This document shows positions 29,912 to 37,797 of a stretch of DNA of 64,000 nucleotides, piece by piece; position 1 is the stretch's first letter; the number at the start of each line of letters is the position of its first letter. The translations under genes and the position numbers were made by a program. The notes beneath the pieces were generated by a model, which ran no database searches, had not been told where the DNA came from, and saw only the letters and a list, made by a program, of their open reading frames with translations. This DNA comes from Ciceribacter sichuanensis (GTDB lineage Bacteria; Pseudomonadota; Alphaproteobacteria; Rhizobiales; Rhizobiaceae), in assembly GCF_024055605.1 (NCBI RefSeq), contig NZ_JAMXLX010000001.1:124001-188000 (forward strand), read 5' to 3'.

Positions 29912-31210
29912 GTGCAAACCAATTTCACCGCAGAACAGCTGACGGATCCGCATATCGCCGAGGCGGAAAGCATTCTGCGCAAATGCGTGCATTGCGGTTT
30001 CTGCACGGCCACCTGTCCCACCTATGTGACGCTTGGCAATGAGCTGGACAGCCCTCGCGGCCGTATCTACCTCATCAAGGACATGCTGGAAAACGGCAGA
30101 CCGGCCGACAAGGATCTGGTGACCCATATCGACCGCTGTCTTTCCTGCCTTGCCTGCACGACGACCTGTCCATCCGGCGTCGATTACATGCATCTGGTCG
30201 ATCACGCGCGCATTCACATCGAAAAGACCTACCGCCGCCCGTTGGTGAACCGGCTGACCCGCGCGGTGCTGGCGATGACTCTTCCTTACCCCGCGCGCTT
30301 CCGAGCTGCTCTCCGGCTTGCGCGGCTCGGGCGCCCGTTCTCCGGTCTGCTGAAGCGGGTGCCGGCATTGCGGCCGCTCGGCGCCATGCTGGACCTCGCG
30401 CCGGCCTCCGTGCCCCCGGTTTCCGCGATTGCCCGGCCGGCAGTGCATCCGGCAGCGGGAGAGCGCCACGGCCGGGTCGCGATCCTCACCGGTTGCGCCC
30501 AGGGCGTCCTCGATCCGGGCATCAACGCCGCGACGGTTCGTCTGCTGACGCGTCTCGGCATCGAGGTCGTCGTGCCGGAAGGGGAGGGCTGTTGCGGCGC
30601 TCTTGTCCACCACATGGGCCGCGAGGAGCAGGCTCTTGCCAGTGCAAGGCGCAATGTCGATGTCTGGATCCGCGAGATCGATGACGACGGGCTGGACGCC
30701 ATCGTCATCACCGCGTCCGGCTGCGGCACGACGATCAAGGATTACGGCCACATGCTACGCCTCGATCCGCACTATGCCGGTAAGGCCGAACGCGTCTCCG
30801 CTCTGGCAAAGGACGTGACCGAATATCTTTTGACACTCGAGTTGCCGGTGCAGGAGCGGAAGAACCTGACGGTCGCCTATCACTCCGCCTGTTCCCTGCA
30901 ACACGGGCAGAAGGTGACCATGGCGCCGAAGACGCTTCTGAAAAATGCGGGCTTCACGGTGCGCGATCCGGCCGAGGGCCATCTCTGTTGCGGTTCCGCC
31001 GGCACCTATAACATCATGCAGTCGGAGATCTCGGCCAAGCTCAAGGCACGCAAGGTGAAGAACCTTGAAGCGACGAAGCCCGACGTGATCGCTGCCGGCA
31101 ACATCGGCTGTCTCACCCAGATCGCCTCGGGAACCTCGGTCCCCATCGTGCACACGGTCGAGCTTCTGGATTGGGCCTATGGCGGGGAGAAACCCCCAGG
31201 ATTGGCCTGA
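29912..31210 (+). CDS. glcF: Glycolate oxidase iron-sulfur subunit GlcF
   Basis: 432-residue iron-sulfur protein. Two 4Fe-4S motifs sit near the N-terminus (CVHCGFCTATCP and CLSCLACTTTCPSG). Two cysteine-rich CCG domains follow (GEGCCGALVHHMG and GHLCCGSAGTYN), with HSACSLQHGQ between. It passes electrons from GlcD/GlcE to the quinone pool. The start is GTG at 29912, supported by GGGAGGCAGG upstream; reading further upstream in frame crosses the DUF4870 gene. It is the last gene of the operon. Confidence 0.95.
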   Translation: MQTNFTAEQLTDPHIAEAESILRKCVHCGFCTATCPTYVTLGNELDSPRGRIYLIKDMLENGRPADKDLVTHIDRCLSCLACTTTCPSGVDYMHLVDHARIHIEKTYRRPLVNRLTRAVLAMTLPYPARFRAALRLARLGRPFSGLLKRVPALRPLGAMLDLAPASVPPVSAIARPAVHPAAGERHGRVAILTGCAQGVLDPGINAATVRLLTRLGIEVVVPEGEGCCGALVHHMGREEQALASARRNVDVWIREIDDDGLDAIVITASGCGTTIKDYGHMLRLDPHYAGKAERVSALAKDVTEYLLTLELPVQERKNLTVAYHSACSLQHGQKVTMAPKTLLKNAGFTVRDPAEGHLCCGSAGTYNIMQSEISAKLKARKVKNLEATKPDVIAAGNIGCLTQIASGTSVPIVHTVELLDWAYGGEKPPGLA

Positions 31211-31302
31211 CGGTTCGATCTGATCATTCATGCTTTTTAAGGCAATGCTGATGCAGATTTCTTCCGTCGGAACCTGATTTGCCGACCGGAAGGAAAGATC
31301 GA

Positions 31303-31764
31303 ATGCGCGCCGTGACCACTGGCCTCGCCATCCTGCTGCTTGCCGCATCCTCTCCGGTTCACGCGGCCGAACGTCTCTATTGCGCGGCCGCTGACGAGGT
31401 CCTGAGGCTGTCGATCGAAAGCGATATCAGCGCAAGCGATAAAGGCAAGCTGGTGAACTTCCGGGGCGTGGTCGGTATCAAGGATGAAAAGGTGCCGCCG
31501 GCGTTTCGTCACCTGCGTTTCGATACTCCCGTACTCGCCCAGCAGTCGATGAATGACCAAGAGCTTCGCCTGCAGCTATCGTCGCACCTGCAGGACAAGC
31601 AACTGGTCGGCAGTTTCGAACTGACGATCTTCGTCACGTCCACCCGGAAGAATGAACGTTTCCAGGGCAACTACGACATCAGGATATCGACGTCGCCAGA
31701 TAACAAAACCCCGCGCGACATTGTCCTGTCACACGGGGCTTCGGTCGTCTGCGATCTGCACTAA
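31303..31764 (+). CDS. Secreted protein of unknown function
   Basis: 153-residue protein with a clear Sec signal peptide (MRAVTTGLAILLLAASSPVHA|AE). The mature part has two cysteines, one near each end (LYCAA and VVCDLH), which could pair in the periplasm. It looks mainly beta, with polar alternating segments (LVGSFELTIFVTSTRKNE). I do not recognise a family. ATG 31303 follows GGAAGGAAAGATCGA. It starts 92 bases after glcF and converges with the outer-membrane protein gene, so it may be separate from the glc operon. Confidence 0.7.
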   Translation: MRAVTTGLAILLLAASSPVHAAERLYCAAADEVLRLSIESDISASDKGKLVNFRGVVGIKDEKVPPAFRHLRFDTPVLAQQSMNDQELRLQLSSHLQDKQLVGSFELTIFVTSTRKNERFQGNYDIRISTSPDNKTPRDIVLSHGASVVCDLH

Positions 31765-31790
31765 GCCCTGCGTCGCAAGGCCTCAGCGGC

Positions 31791-32453
31791 TCAGAAGTGG
31801 AAGGTAATACCGGCGTTGACCGCGTTGGTCATGACGTCGGTCTTCAGCGAAGCACCGCTGTCGATGTCGACGTCAACCCACGAGTAGTTACCCTTGTATT
31901 CTACAAAGGCCGACCAGCGGTCGGTGAACTGATAGGCCACGCCGGCCTGTGCCTGAATGGTCGCACCGCCGACCTGGAATTCCGAGGTAACGCCCGACGG
32001 GCGGGTGACTTCGACATGCGGGATGTTGATACCAGCGCCGGCGCCGACATAAGGCACGAACTTGGTGCCTTCGATCGGGAAGCGGTAAAGCGCGTTCAGC
32101 GTAAGCAGGTTCAGGCCGTCGGTGAATTCGAAGTGGCTCCAGCCGGCTTCGGCGCGGGTGCTGTCGTTGCTGTAGACCTTGGCATGGCTGTAGTCGATCG
32201 AGACACCGAGGTTCGGCTGGCCGAGATCTTCCAGCCACCAGGTGCCACGGAAGCCGTAGTAGGGAGGCATCGAGAAGGACTTGCCTTCCCAGCCGGCGGT
32301 GAAGTCCGGCTGGTCGGAGACTTCAACGTCGCTGTGGGGTGCTGACTGGGCGCCACCGTAAGCGGAGATCGTCATTTCTGCATGGGCGAGCGACGCAGAG
32401 AGAGCGACGGCGGCAGCCGATGCACAGAGCAGGAAACGAAGTTTGATGTTCAT
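31791..32453 (-). CDS. Outer membrane beta-barrel protein (possible LpxQ-like lipid A oxidase)
   Basis: 220-residue protein with a signal peptide (MNIKLRFLLCASAAAVALSASLAHA|EM) and alternating amphipathic strands ending in aromatic GITFHF, the C-terminal signature for outer-membrane insertion. It is of eight-stranded OmpA/OmpW-like size. The segment GWEGKSFSMPPYYGFRGTWWL recalls rhizobial proteins annotated as lipid A oxidase LpxQ, which converts the proximal glucosamine of lipid A to aminogluconate. I hold that assignment weakly; a plain OmpW/Omp25-like porin is the alternative. Single gene. Confidence 0.72.
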   Translation of the reverse strand: MNIKLRFLLCASAAAVALSASLAHAEMTISAYGGAQSAPHSDVEVSDQPDFTAGWEGKSFSMPPYYGFRGTWWLEDLGQPNLGVSIDYSHAKVYSNDSTRAEAGWSHFEFTDGLNLLTLNALYRFPIEGTKFVPYVGAGAGINIPHVEVTRPSGVTSEFQVGGATIQAQAGVAYQFTDRWSAFVEYKGNYSWVDVDIDSGASLKTDVMTNAVNAGITFHF

Positions 32454-32691
32454 GGTGGCGACCCGAAAAATCTAGTTATGACTGACAAGTTTTATATGGG
32501 AATTTCGGCGGCAAGTCTGTTTCCATTTTGCATCACCAATCCGTGAAAGCGGCGGCTGACGTCCGGCAAACAGCCTTTTGTCAAGGTGAGCGACGCGCTT
32601 GGTGGATGGTGAAGCCAGAATTGGCCGCGGCATCCCATGCCGGCAGGCGAGCATGGGTACGCCGCCTGCCGTGATTCGGTTGTCTCAGGCC

Positions 32692-33378
32692 TCAGCCGCC
32701 GAGGATCGTGCGCAGGATGTCGATGCCGCGGTCTTCGAAGCTGACATCGCCCTGCTTGTTGCCGGGACCGACCACGATGACCTTCGAGCCGATGTCTGCG
32801 CGCTCGTAGAGGTGCTCGACATCCTTGTTCATCATGCGGATGCAGCCGGAAGACATGTTCAGGCCGATGGTCCAGGGCTGGTTGGTGCCGTGGATGCGGA
32901 AGATCGTGTCGCGGCCACCCTTGAACAGATACATGGCGCGCGCGCCGAGCGGATTGTCGACGCCGCCTTCCTGAACGACCGGAAGCATATGGCCCTTCTT
33001 GGCCTCGCGGGCGCGCATTTCAGCCGGCGGACGCCAGCTCGGCCATTCTTCCTTGCGGCCGATCTTGACCACGCCCGACCAGCCGAAGCCTTCGCGGCCG
33101 ACGCCCACGCCGTAACGGGTCGCGCGGTTGTTGCCTTCGACATAGTAAAGGAACTTGTTGTTGGTATCGATGATGATCGTTCCGGGCTTTTCGTCGGTCA
33201 CGAGACGGACGACGCGTCGCTTGAACTTTTCTGCCACCTGCTTCGGCTGAGTTGCCGCCAGCGTCACGTCGCTGGTCGTCGCCGGACGATTGCCGCTGAA
33301 GGCCTGGGCCTCGATCGGAGCTAGCGCACTCGTCGCCATGATCGCCGCGGCCGCAAGCACATTCACGTATTTCTGCAT
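32692..33378 (-). CDS. L,D-transpeptidase (YkuD), first copy
   Basis: 228-residue periplasmic enzyme. It has a signal peptide (MQKYVNVLAAAAIMATSALAPIEAQA) and then the YkuD domain with GTIIIDTNNKFLYYVE, RIHGTNQPWTIGLNMSSGCIRM and nucleophile Cys179. It forms 3-3 peptidoglycan cross-links or attaches outer-membrane proteins to peptidoglycan; in Rhizobiales such links are common and L,D-transpeptidases act at the growing pole. The next gene upstream is a paralogue, 132 bases away in the same direction. The spacing suggests each has its own promoter. Confidence 0.9.
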   Translation of the reverse strand: MQKYVNVLAAAAIMATSALAPIEAQAFSGNRPATTSDVTLAATQPKQVAEKFKRRVVRLVTDEKPGTIIIDTNNKFLYYVEGNNRATRYGVGVGREGFGWSGVVKIGRKEEWPSWRPPAEMRAREAKKGHMLPVVQEGGVDNPLGARAMYLFKGGRDTIFRIHGTNQPWTIGLNMSSGCIRMMNKDVEHLYERADIGSKVIVVGPGNKQGDVSFEDRGIDILRTILGG

Positions 33379-33510
33379 GATGAGATCCCCCAAATCACGG
33401 AAACGGGAGCCTATCCGACTCCCGTTTCAATGCAAGCCTTTCAGCATTTCCTCATAAGAAATATGCGAAATGCAAGGCCATTTGCAGGACTATCGGTCAT
33501 GCTGTGTGAT

Positions 33511-34284
33511 TTACATCACGATGACTTTCGTGCCCACGCCGACCCGTTCGTAGAGATCGACGACGTCTTCATTGCGCATGCGGATGCAGCCGGAAGAGAC
33601 GCCGTTGCCGATGGTCCAGGGCGCGTTGGTGCCGTGAATACGGTAGAGCGTGGAGCCGAGATACATGGCGCGGGCGCCGAGCGGGTTCTCCGGTCCGCCA
33701 TCCATGCGGGCCGGCAGGTAGTGGCCCTTGGCAGCTTCGCGGGAGATCATTTCCTTCGGCGGGGTCCAGTCAGGCCATTCCTTCTTGGCGGTGATCTTGT
33801 GGGTGCCGGCCCATTCGAAGCCGGGCTTGCCGACGCCGACGCCGTAGCGCTTGGCCTGTCCGTTGCCGGTCACGAGATAGAGGAAACGGTTGTTGGTATC
33901 GATGACGATGGTGCCCGGCTTGTGTGGAGTGTCGTAGGCGACCATCTGCGGCAGGAATACCGGATCGATCTGTGTCTTCATCGGCTGGTTCGGACGCATG
34001 GCCGCCGGCTGCACCATCTGCTGCTGGGTGGCCTGCGGCATCGGCGTACGGCGCTGCGCCACGGGGCGCTGCTGGTAGGTGCGGACCTGCTGACGCGGCT
34101 GCCGGGCCGGGTTCGGCGCATAGACGACGGGGCGCGTGGCGCCGCCGAGCTGCATCACCCACGGAGCCGAAAGGTCGGGGCTGACGATCACCGGTGGACG
34201 CGTCTGGTACCGGTCATCGGCAAGGGAGGGCGTTGCGGCAATCATGCCGGCACAGGCGGCCAGGAATATCGACTTCTTCAACAT
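33511..34284 (-). CDS. L,D-transpeptidase (YkuD), second copy with linker
   Basis: 257-residue paralogue of the gene downstream. Signal peptide MLKKSIFLAACAGMIAATPSLA, then a Pro/Gln/Arg-rich linker of about 80 residues (RQPRQQVRTYQQRPVAQRR) absent from the first copy, then the YkuD domain: GTIVIDTNNRFLYLVTGNGQAKRYGVGVG, RIHGTNAPWTIGNGVSSGCIRM with nucleophile Cys233. The basic flexible linker could reach peptidoglycan or a partner. ATG 34284 is chosen at the signal peptide. A longer frame from 34473 lacks one. Confidence 0.9.
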   Translation of the reverse strand: MLKKSIFLAACAGMIAATPSLADDRYQTRPPVIVSPDLSAPWVMQLGGATRPVVYAPNPARQPRQQVRTYQQRPVAQRRTPMPQATQQQMVQPAAMRPNQPMKTQIDPVFLPQMVAYDTPHKPGTIVIDTNNRFLYLVTGNGQAKRYGVGVGKPGFEWAGTHKITAKKEWPDWTPPKEMISREAAKGHYLPARMDGGPENPLGARAMYLGSTLYRIHGTNAPWTIGNGVSSGCIRMRNEDVVDLYERVGVGTKVIVM

Positions 34285-34490
34285 CGGACGACTCGCTACA
34301 TTTTTCCGAAAACAGGGGCCGAGTGGCCTCGTTGACGCGATCGTGCCAGCGGCGTCGCCACAATTGGTAAATGCGCGTTCATTAAAAGGCCGCCTGTGCC
34401 GTAAACCTTTCGTCAGGGTTAGCGGCCGGTTTGGAAAAATAGTGAACAAATGGTAAACGTTTGACGGATTCAATCGGAAAACGGAAAAAG

Positions 34491-35123
34491 ATGGAAAAGA
34501 CGGGACTGATTACGGGCGAAGATGGGCTGACGCGCTGCTTCTGGCATGGCGGCCTCGAGGACTACCGGCGCTATCATGACGAGGAGTGGGGCAGGCCGGT
34601 GACCGACGATTTCCGTCTGTTCGAAAAGATCTGCCTTGAGGGCTTCCAGTCCGGTCTCTCCTGGCTCACAATCCTCCGGAAGCGGGAGAATTTCCGTGCC
34701 GGTTTTGCCGGTTTCGATTTCCACAAGGTGGCGCTCTTCGATGATGGCGACATCGCTCGCCTGCTCGCCGATGCCGGCATCATCCGCCATCGCGGCAAGA
34801 TCGTTTCCACCATCAACAATGCCCGTCATGCCGTCGATCTCAAGGCGGAATTCGGCAGCCTTGCCCGCTATTTCTGGAGCTTCGAGCCCGGCGCTGAGGA
34901 GCGCCCTGCAAGCATGGACTACGAGACGCTTCGCGCCAATCCGACCTCGCCAACATCGGTGCGCTTGTCGAAAGACCTGAAGAAGCGCGGCTGGAGCTTT
35001 GTCGGCCCGACCACCGTCTATGCCTTCATGCAGGCCATGGGCATGGTGAACGACCACATCGAGGGCTGCTGCTGCCGGCCACAGGTGGAGCAATTGAGGG
35101 CGGAATTCGTCCGGCCTGCTTGA
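34491..35123 (+). CDS. tag: DNA-3-methyladenine glycosylase I
   Basis: 210-residue helix-hairpin-helix base-excision enzyme that removes 3-methyladenine from alkylated DNA. It is collinear with E. coli Tag: TRCFWHGG supplies Cys16 and His19 near the N-terminus, YHDEEWGRPV holds the glutamate that reads the base, ICLEGFQSGLSWLTILRKRENFR and IIRHRGKI follow, and VNDHIEGCCCRP provides the C-terminal zinc-binding His and Cys. Divergent from the L,D-transpeptidase. A second Tag-like gene converges 36 bases after its stop. Confidence 0.95.
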   Translation: MEKTGLITGEDGLTRCFWHGGLEDYRRYHDEEWGRPVTDDFRLFEKICLEGFQSGLSWLTILRKRENFRAGFAGFDFHKVALFDDGDIARLLADAGIIRHRGKIVSTINNARHAVDLKAEFGSLARYFWSFEPGAEERPASMDYETLRANPTSPTSVRLSKDLKKRGWSFVGPTTVYAFMQAMGMVNDHIEGCCCRPQVEQLRAEFVRPA

Positions 35124-35159
35124 GCCTGATCAAATTGAAAGCGGGACCGCACGCCGCCT

Positions 35160-35828
35160 TCAGTCGATGCTGATCCCGAGCACCCGGCTGATCTCGGTAA
35201 GCGACCGTCCGGATTCGGCGCGCCATGTGTTGAAGGCTGCTTGCACGGCGGCCTTTTCCTTGGCTGAGGAAGGAGCCTTGTCGATGATGCCTTCCGCAAT
35301 CAGGCGGTTCACCACGCTCTGGGAGAGGATGAAGCTGTCGACACCGGAAAAACGCAGGAAATACTGGCCGGTATTGCCGCCGAGCCGCGATCCCCGCTTC
35401 TTCAGGATGTCGGTGAGGCCGAGATAATTGTCCGCCGGCCAATCGGCGAAGAAGCGGCCGGCGCTGCCATGTTCCCTTGCCAGGTCGGAGAGAAAGACCG
35501 CGTTTTCCTGCACCGAGCGGATCTTCGGCCCATGCCGCACGATCCGGCTGTCGGAGACCAGCCGCTCGAAATCCTCGTCATGCAGCATGGCGCAACGCGC
35601 AATGTCGAAACCTTCGAAAGCGGCCTCGAAACCGGGCCACATGGCATCCACCACCTTCCAGTTGAAGCCTGACTGGAAGATACATCTGGTCATCATCGAC
35701 AGGAAGCGGTCGTCGGGTGTTTCAGCGATTTCGTCGCGTGTCTTCGGATATTGCAGCGCGGCCTCCACCGCCGCATCTCCTCCCTTGCGCCCGGCCGCAA
35801 TCGCCCAGATCTCGTTGAAGCTGTGCAT
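35160..35828 (-). CDS. Tag-like DNA glycosylase (divergent paralogue)
   Basis: 222-residue protein related to DNA-3-methyladenine glycosylase I. FLSMMTRCIFQSGFNWKVVDAMWPGFEAAFEGFD and DSRIVRHGPKIRSVQENA align with the Tag helices and its IIRHRGKI loop, and LKKRGSRLGGNTGQYFLR aligns with the hairpin region. It lacks the N-terminal Cys/His and the C-terminal HxxxCCC zinc ligands of Tag, so metal binding and perhaps specificity differ. It sits 16 bases downstream of a HAD hydrolase gene on the same strand and converges with true tag. A DNA repair role is likely; the substrate is uncertain. Confidence 0.76.
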   Translation of the reverse strand: MHSFNEIWAIAAGRKGGDAAVEAALQYPKTRDEIAETPDDRFLSMMTRCIFQSGFNWKVVDAMWPGFEAAFEGFDIARCAMLHDEDFERLVSDSRIVRHGPKIRSVQENAVFLSDLAREHGSAGRFFADWPADNYLGLTDILKKRGSRLGGNTGQYFLRFSGVDSFILSQSVVNRLIAEGIIDKAPSSAKEKAAVQAAFNTWRAESGRSLTEISRVLGISID

Positions 35829-35844
35829 TCCTGTCTCCGCTTTT

Positions 35845-36549
35845 TCAGCCGATGTCCGTAATGAGTTTCGGCAGTTCGCCGAGATGGGCGATTTCGCGGA
35901 AACGCGGTGCCTGTTCCGGCTTTTCCACCTGTTCGAGCACCCATGTCAGATGATGCGGGACGAACACGCCCCAAGCGCCGGCGGCAATCGCGGGTACGAC
36001 ATCGGACTTCAGCGAATTGCCTATCATCATCGCCCGTTCCGGCCCATCCGAGGTCTTGCCGAAGATGCGGCGATAGGTGGTTGCCGTCTTGTCGGAGACG
36101 ATCTCCACCGCGTCGAAATAATCGCCAAGGCCGGACTGGGCGAGCTTGCGTTCCTGGTCGAACAGGTCGCCCTTGGTGATCAGCACCAGATAGTATTCTC
36201 CCGCCAGCGCCTCCAGCACGTCGCGGGCATGCGGCATGGTCTCGACGGGATGGCTGAGCAGGTTGCGCCCGATGGAAAGGATCTCGCTGATCACCGTTCC
36301 CGGAGCCCGTCCCTCGGTGATCTCCAGCGCTGTCTCGATCATCGACAGCGTGAAGCCCTTGATGCCGAAACCGTATTGGGCAAGGTTGCGACGCTCCGCC
36401 TCCAGCAGGCGTTCGGAGACATGCTCTCCCTCGGCGAAATCGGCGAGCAATTCCCGGAAATGCTCTTCCGTCAGCCGGTAATATTGTTCGTTCTGCCAGA
36501 GCGTGTCGTCGGCATCGAAGCCGATGACGGCGAGAGAGCGCGTATTCAT
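35845..36549 (-). CDS. HAD family hydrolase
   Basis: 234-residue haloacid dehalogenase-type phosphatase. Motif I is IGFDADDTLWQNEQYY with the nucleophile Asp. Motif II is VLITKGDLFDQERKL, and motif III/IV is RAMMIGNSLKSDVVPAIAAGAWGVFVPHH. The alpha-helical cap after motif I suggests a small phosphorylated substrate. The real target is unknown; many relatives are housekeeping phosphatases. It is first in a two-gene unit with the Tag-like gene (16-base gap). A rhizobial repeat element lies just upstream at 36583-36645, between it and the YeiH gene. Confidence 0.85.
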   Translation of the reverse strand: MNTRSLAVIGFDADDTLWQNEQYYRLTEEHFRELLADFAEGEHVSERLLEAERRNLAQYGFGIKGFTLSMIETALEITEGRAPGTVISEILSIGRNLLSHPVETMPHARDVLEALAGEYYLVLITKGDLFDQERKLAQSGLGDYFDAVEIVSDKTATTYRRIFGKTSDGPERAMMIGNSLKSDVVPAIAAGAWGVFVPHHLTWVLEQVEKPEQAPRFREIAHLGELPKLITDIG

Positions 36550-36582
36550 CGTGATGTCTCTTCCTGCGATTGGCCGCCAGAA

Positions 36583-36645
36583 TAGAGCAATTCCAGCAAA
36601 AGTGGGAACAGGTTTTGCGTCCGGAATTGCGCGTAGACAATGCTC
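36583..36645. repeat. Rhizobial intergenic palindromic repeat
   Basis: Nested hairpin: outer arms GCAATTCC (36587-36594) and GGAATTGC (36623-36630), inner arms GCAAAA and TTTTGC, flanked by AGAGC and GCTC. The pattern matches a repeat seen many times in Rhizobium, Agrobacterium and Mesorhizobium intergenic DNA. Only one copy is in this window. Confidence 0.7.
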
Positions 36646-36688
36646 CGGCGTCGTCTTCGGTTTTTGACGAGGCCGTGGCAGGACGAGT

Positions 36689-37708
36689 TCACATGATGCC
36701 GACGGCGAGGATCATCGTCATGCTGATCCCGCAAAGCGCCATCAGCGAGGCGAAGGCCGCCAGCACCACCCGGCCGCCCGATTTCCTCAGGGACCTGATA
36801 TCGACGGAAAGCCCGAGACCGGCCATGGCGACCGTCGTGCAGACGGTGGAAAGATCGGAAAGGCGGGCAAGTAGCGGTTCGCCAAGGATACCTGCGGACC
36901 TGAGCATCACCATGATAGCGAAGCCGGCGATGAACCACGGCAGCATGTGGCGGAGCGAGATACGCTGCCCCGAAGCGCCCCGCACCAGCCCGACGACGAA
37001 GAGAAGCGGCCCGAGCATCAGCACCCGGATGAGCTTGACCAGCGTCCCCGTCTGTAGGCTGACGACGCCAACCGGGGCGGTGGCCGCCAGCACCTGCGGC
37101 ACGGCATAAACGGTCAGGCCGGCGAACACACCATACTGCACGGCGCTGAGGTTGAGCGCGATGGAAAGGAGCGGCATGAGCAGCACGGCGGCGACGCCGA
37201 GCACAGCGGTAAAGGCGATGGACGCGGCGACATCCTCCGGGTCCGCTCCCACCACCGGAGCGGAGGCGGCGATTGCGGAGTTGCCGCAGATCGAATTGCC
37301 GAAGGCGACGAGAAAGGCGAGTTTCGGGGAGAGGCCGAAAAGCCGTCCGATGGTGAAGCTGACGGCAATCGACAGCAGGACGACCGATGCGATAGCCGCG
37401 ACCAGCAGCGGCCCGGCAGCGCTTATGGCCTCCACACTGATCGAGGCGCCGAGCAGCACGATCGCGCATTCCAGAACGAAGTGGGCGGAAAACGTGATGC
37501 CGGCGTTGAACGAGGCAGGCAACCTGATGCTGGACCGCAGCACGACCCCGATCAGGATGGCGAAGACGAGGCTTTCCAGCGGCCGCGCGCCGATCAGCAG
37601 AACTTCCACATGCTCCAGTGCAAGGCCGGATGCGGCAACGGCAAGACAGAGGGCGAGACCCGGAAGGATAGCGGATGGAGCTTGAAACGGTTTCATTGCG
37701 GCGGACAC
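36689..37708 (-). CDS. YeiH/UPF0324 family putative sulfate exporter
   Basis: 339-residue polytopic membrane protein with about ten hydrophobic helices. Family marks are IGVVLRSSI, AGITFSAHFVLECAIVLLGASIS, LAFLVAFGNSICGNSAIAASAPVV and GLVRGASG. The YeiH family is annotated as a putative sulfate or anion exporter; transport activity is known for few members. It is divergent from a LysR gene over 89 bases, mirroring yeiH-yeiE of E. coli. A second start (MKPFQAP, 37696) is possible. Confidence 0.85.
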   Translation of the reverse strand: MSAAMKPFQAPSAILPGLALCLAVAASGLALEHVEVLLIGARPLESLVFAILIGVVLRSSIRLPASFNAGITFSAHFVLECAIVLLGASISVEAISAAGPLLVAAIASVVLLSIAVSFTIGRLFGLSPKLAFLVAFGNSICGNSAIAASAPVVGADPEDVAASIAFTAVLGVAAVLLMPLLSIALNLSAVQYGVFAGLTVYAVPQVLAATAPVGVVSLQTGTLVKLIRVLMLGPLLFVVGLVRGASGQRISLRHMLPWFIAGFAIMVMLRSAGILGEPLLARLSDLSTVCTTVAMAGLGLSVDIRSLRKSGGRVVLAAFASLMALCGISMTMILAVGIM

Positions 37709-37770
37709 CTGTGGTTGACAGGCGAATTATCGGTCGCTTGATTATCGACTTCCATCGCATAATAAGTCAT

Positions 37771-37795
37771 GTTTCGTTCGATAAAAACGAACGTT
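37771..37795. promoter_or_regulatory. Candidate LysR operator between yeiH-like gene and lysR
   Basis: Inverted repeat CGTTCG-N7-CGAACG (37775-37780 and 37788-37793) flanked by TTT/TTT, ending five bases before the LysR start codon. A position this close to the ATG suggests autorepression. It contains TTCGTTCGATAA, also found upstream of the GST gene. Confidence 0.55.
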
Positions 37796-37797
37796 TG

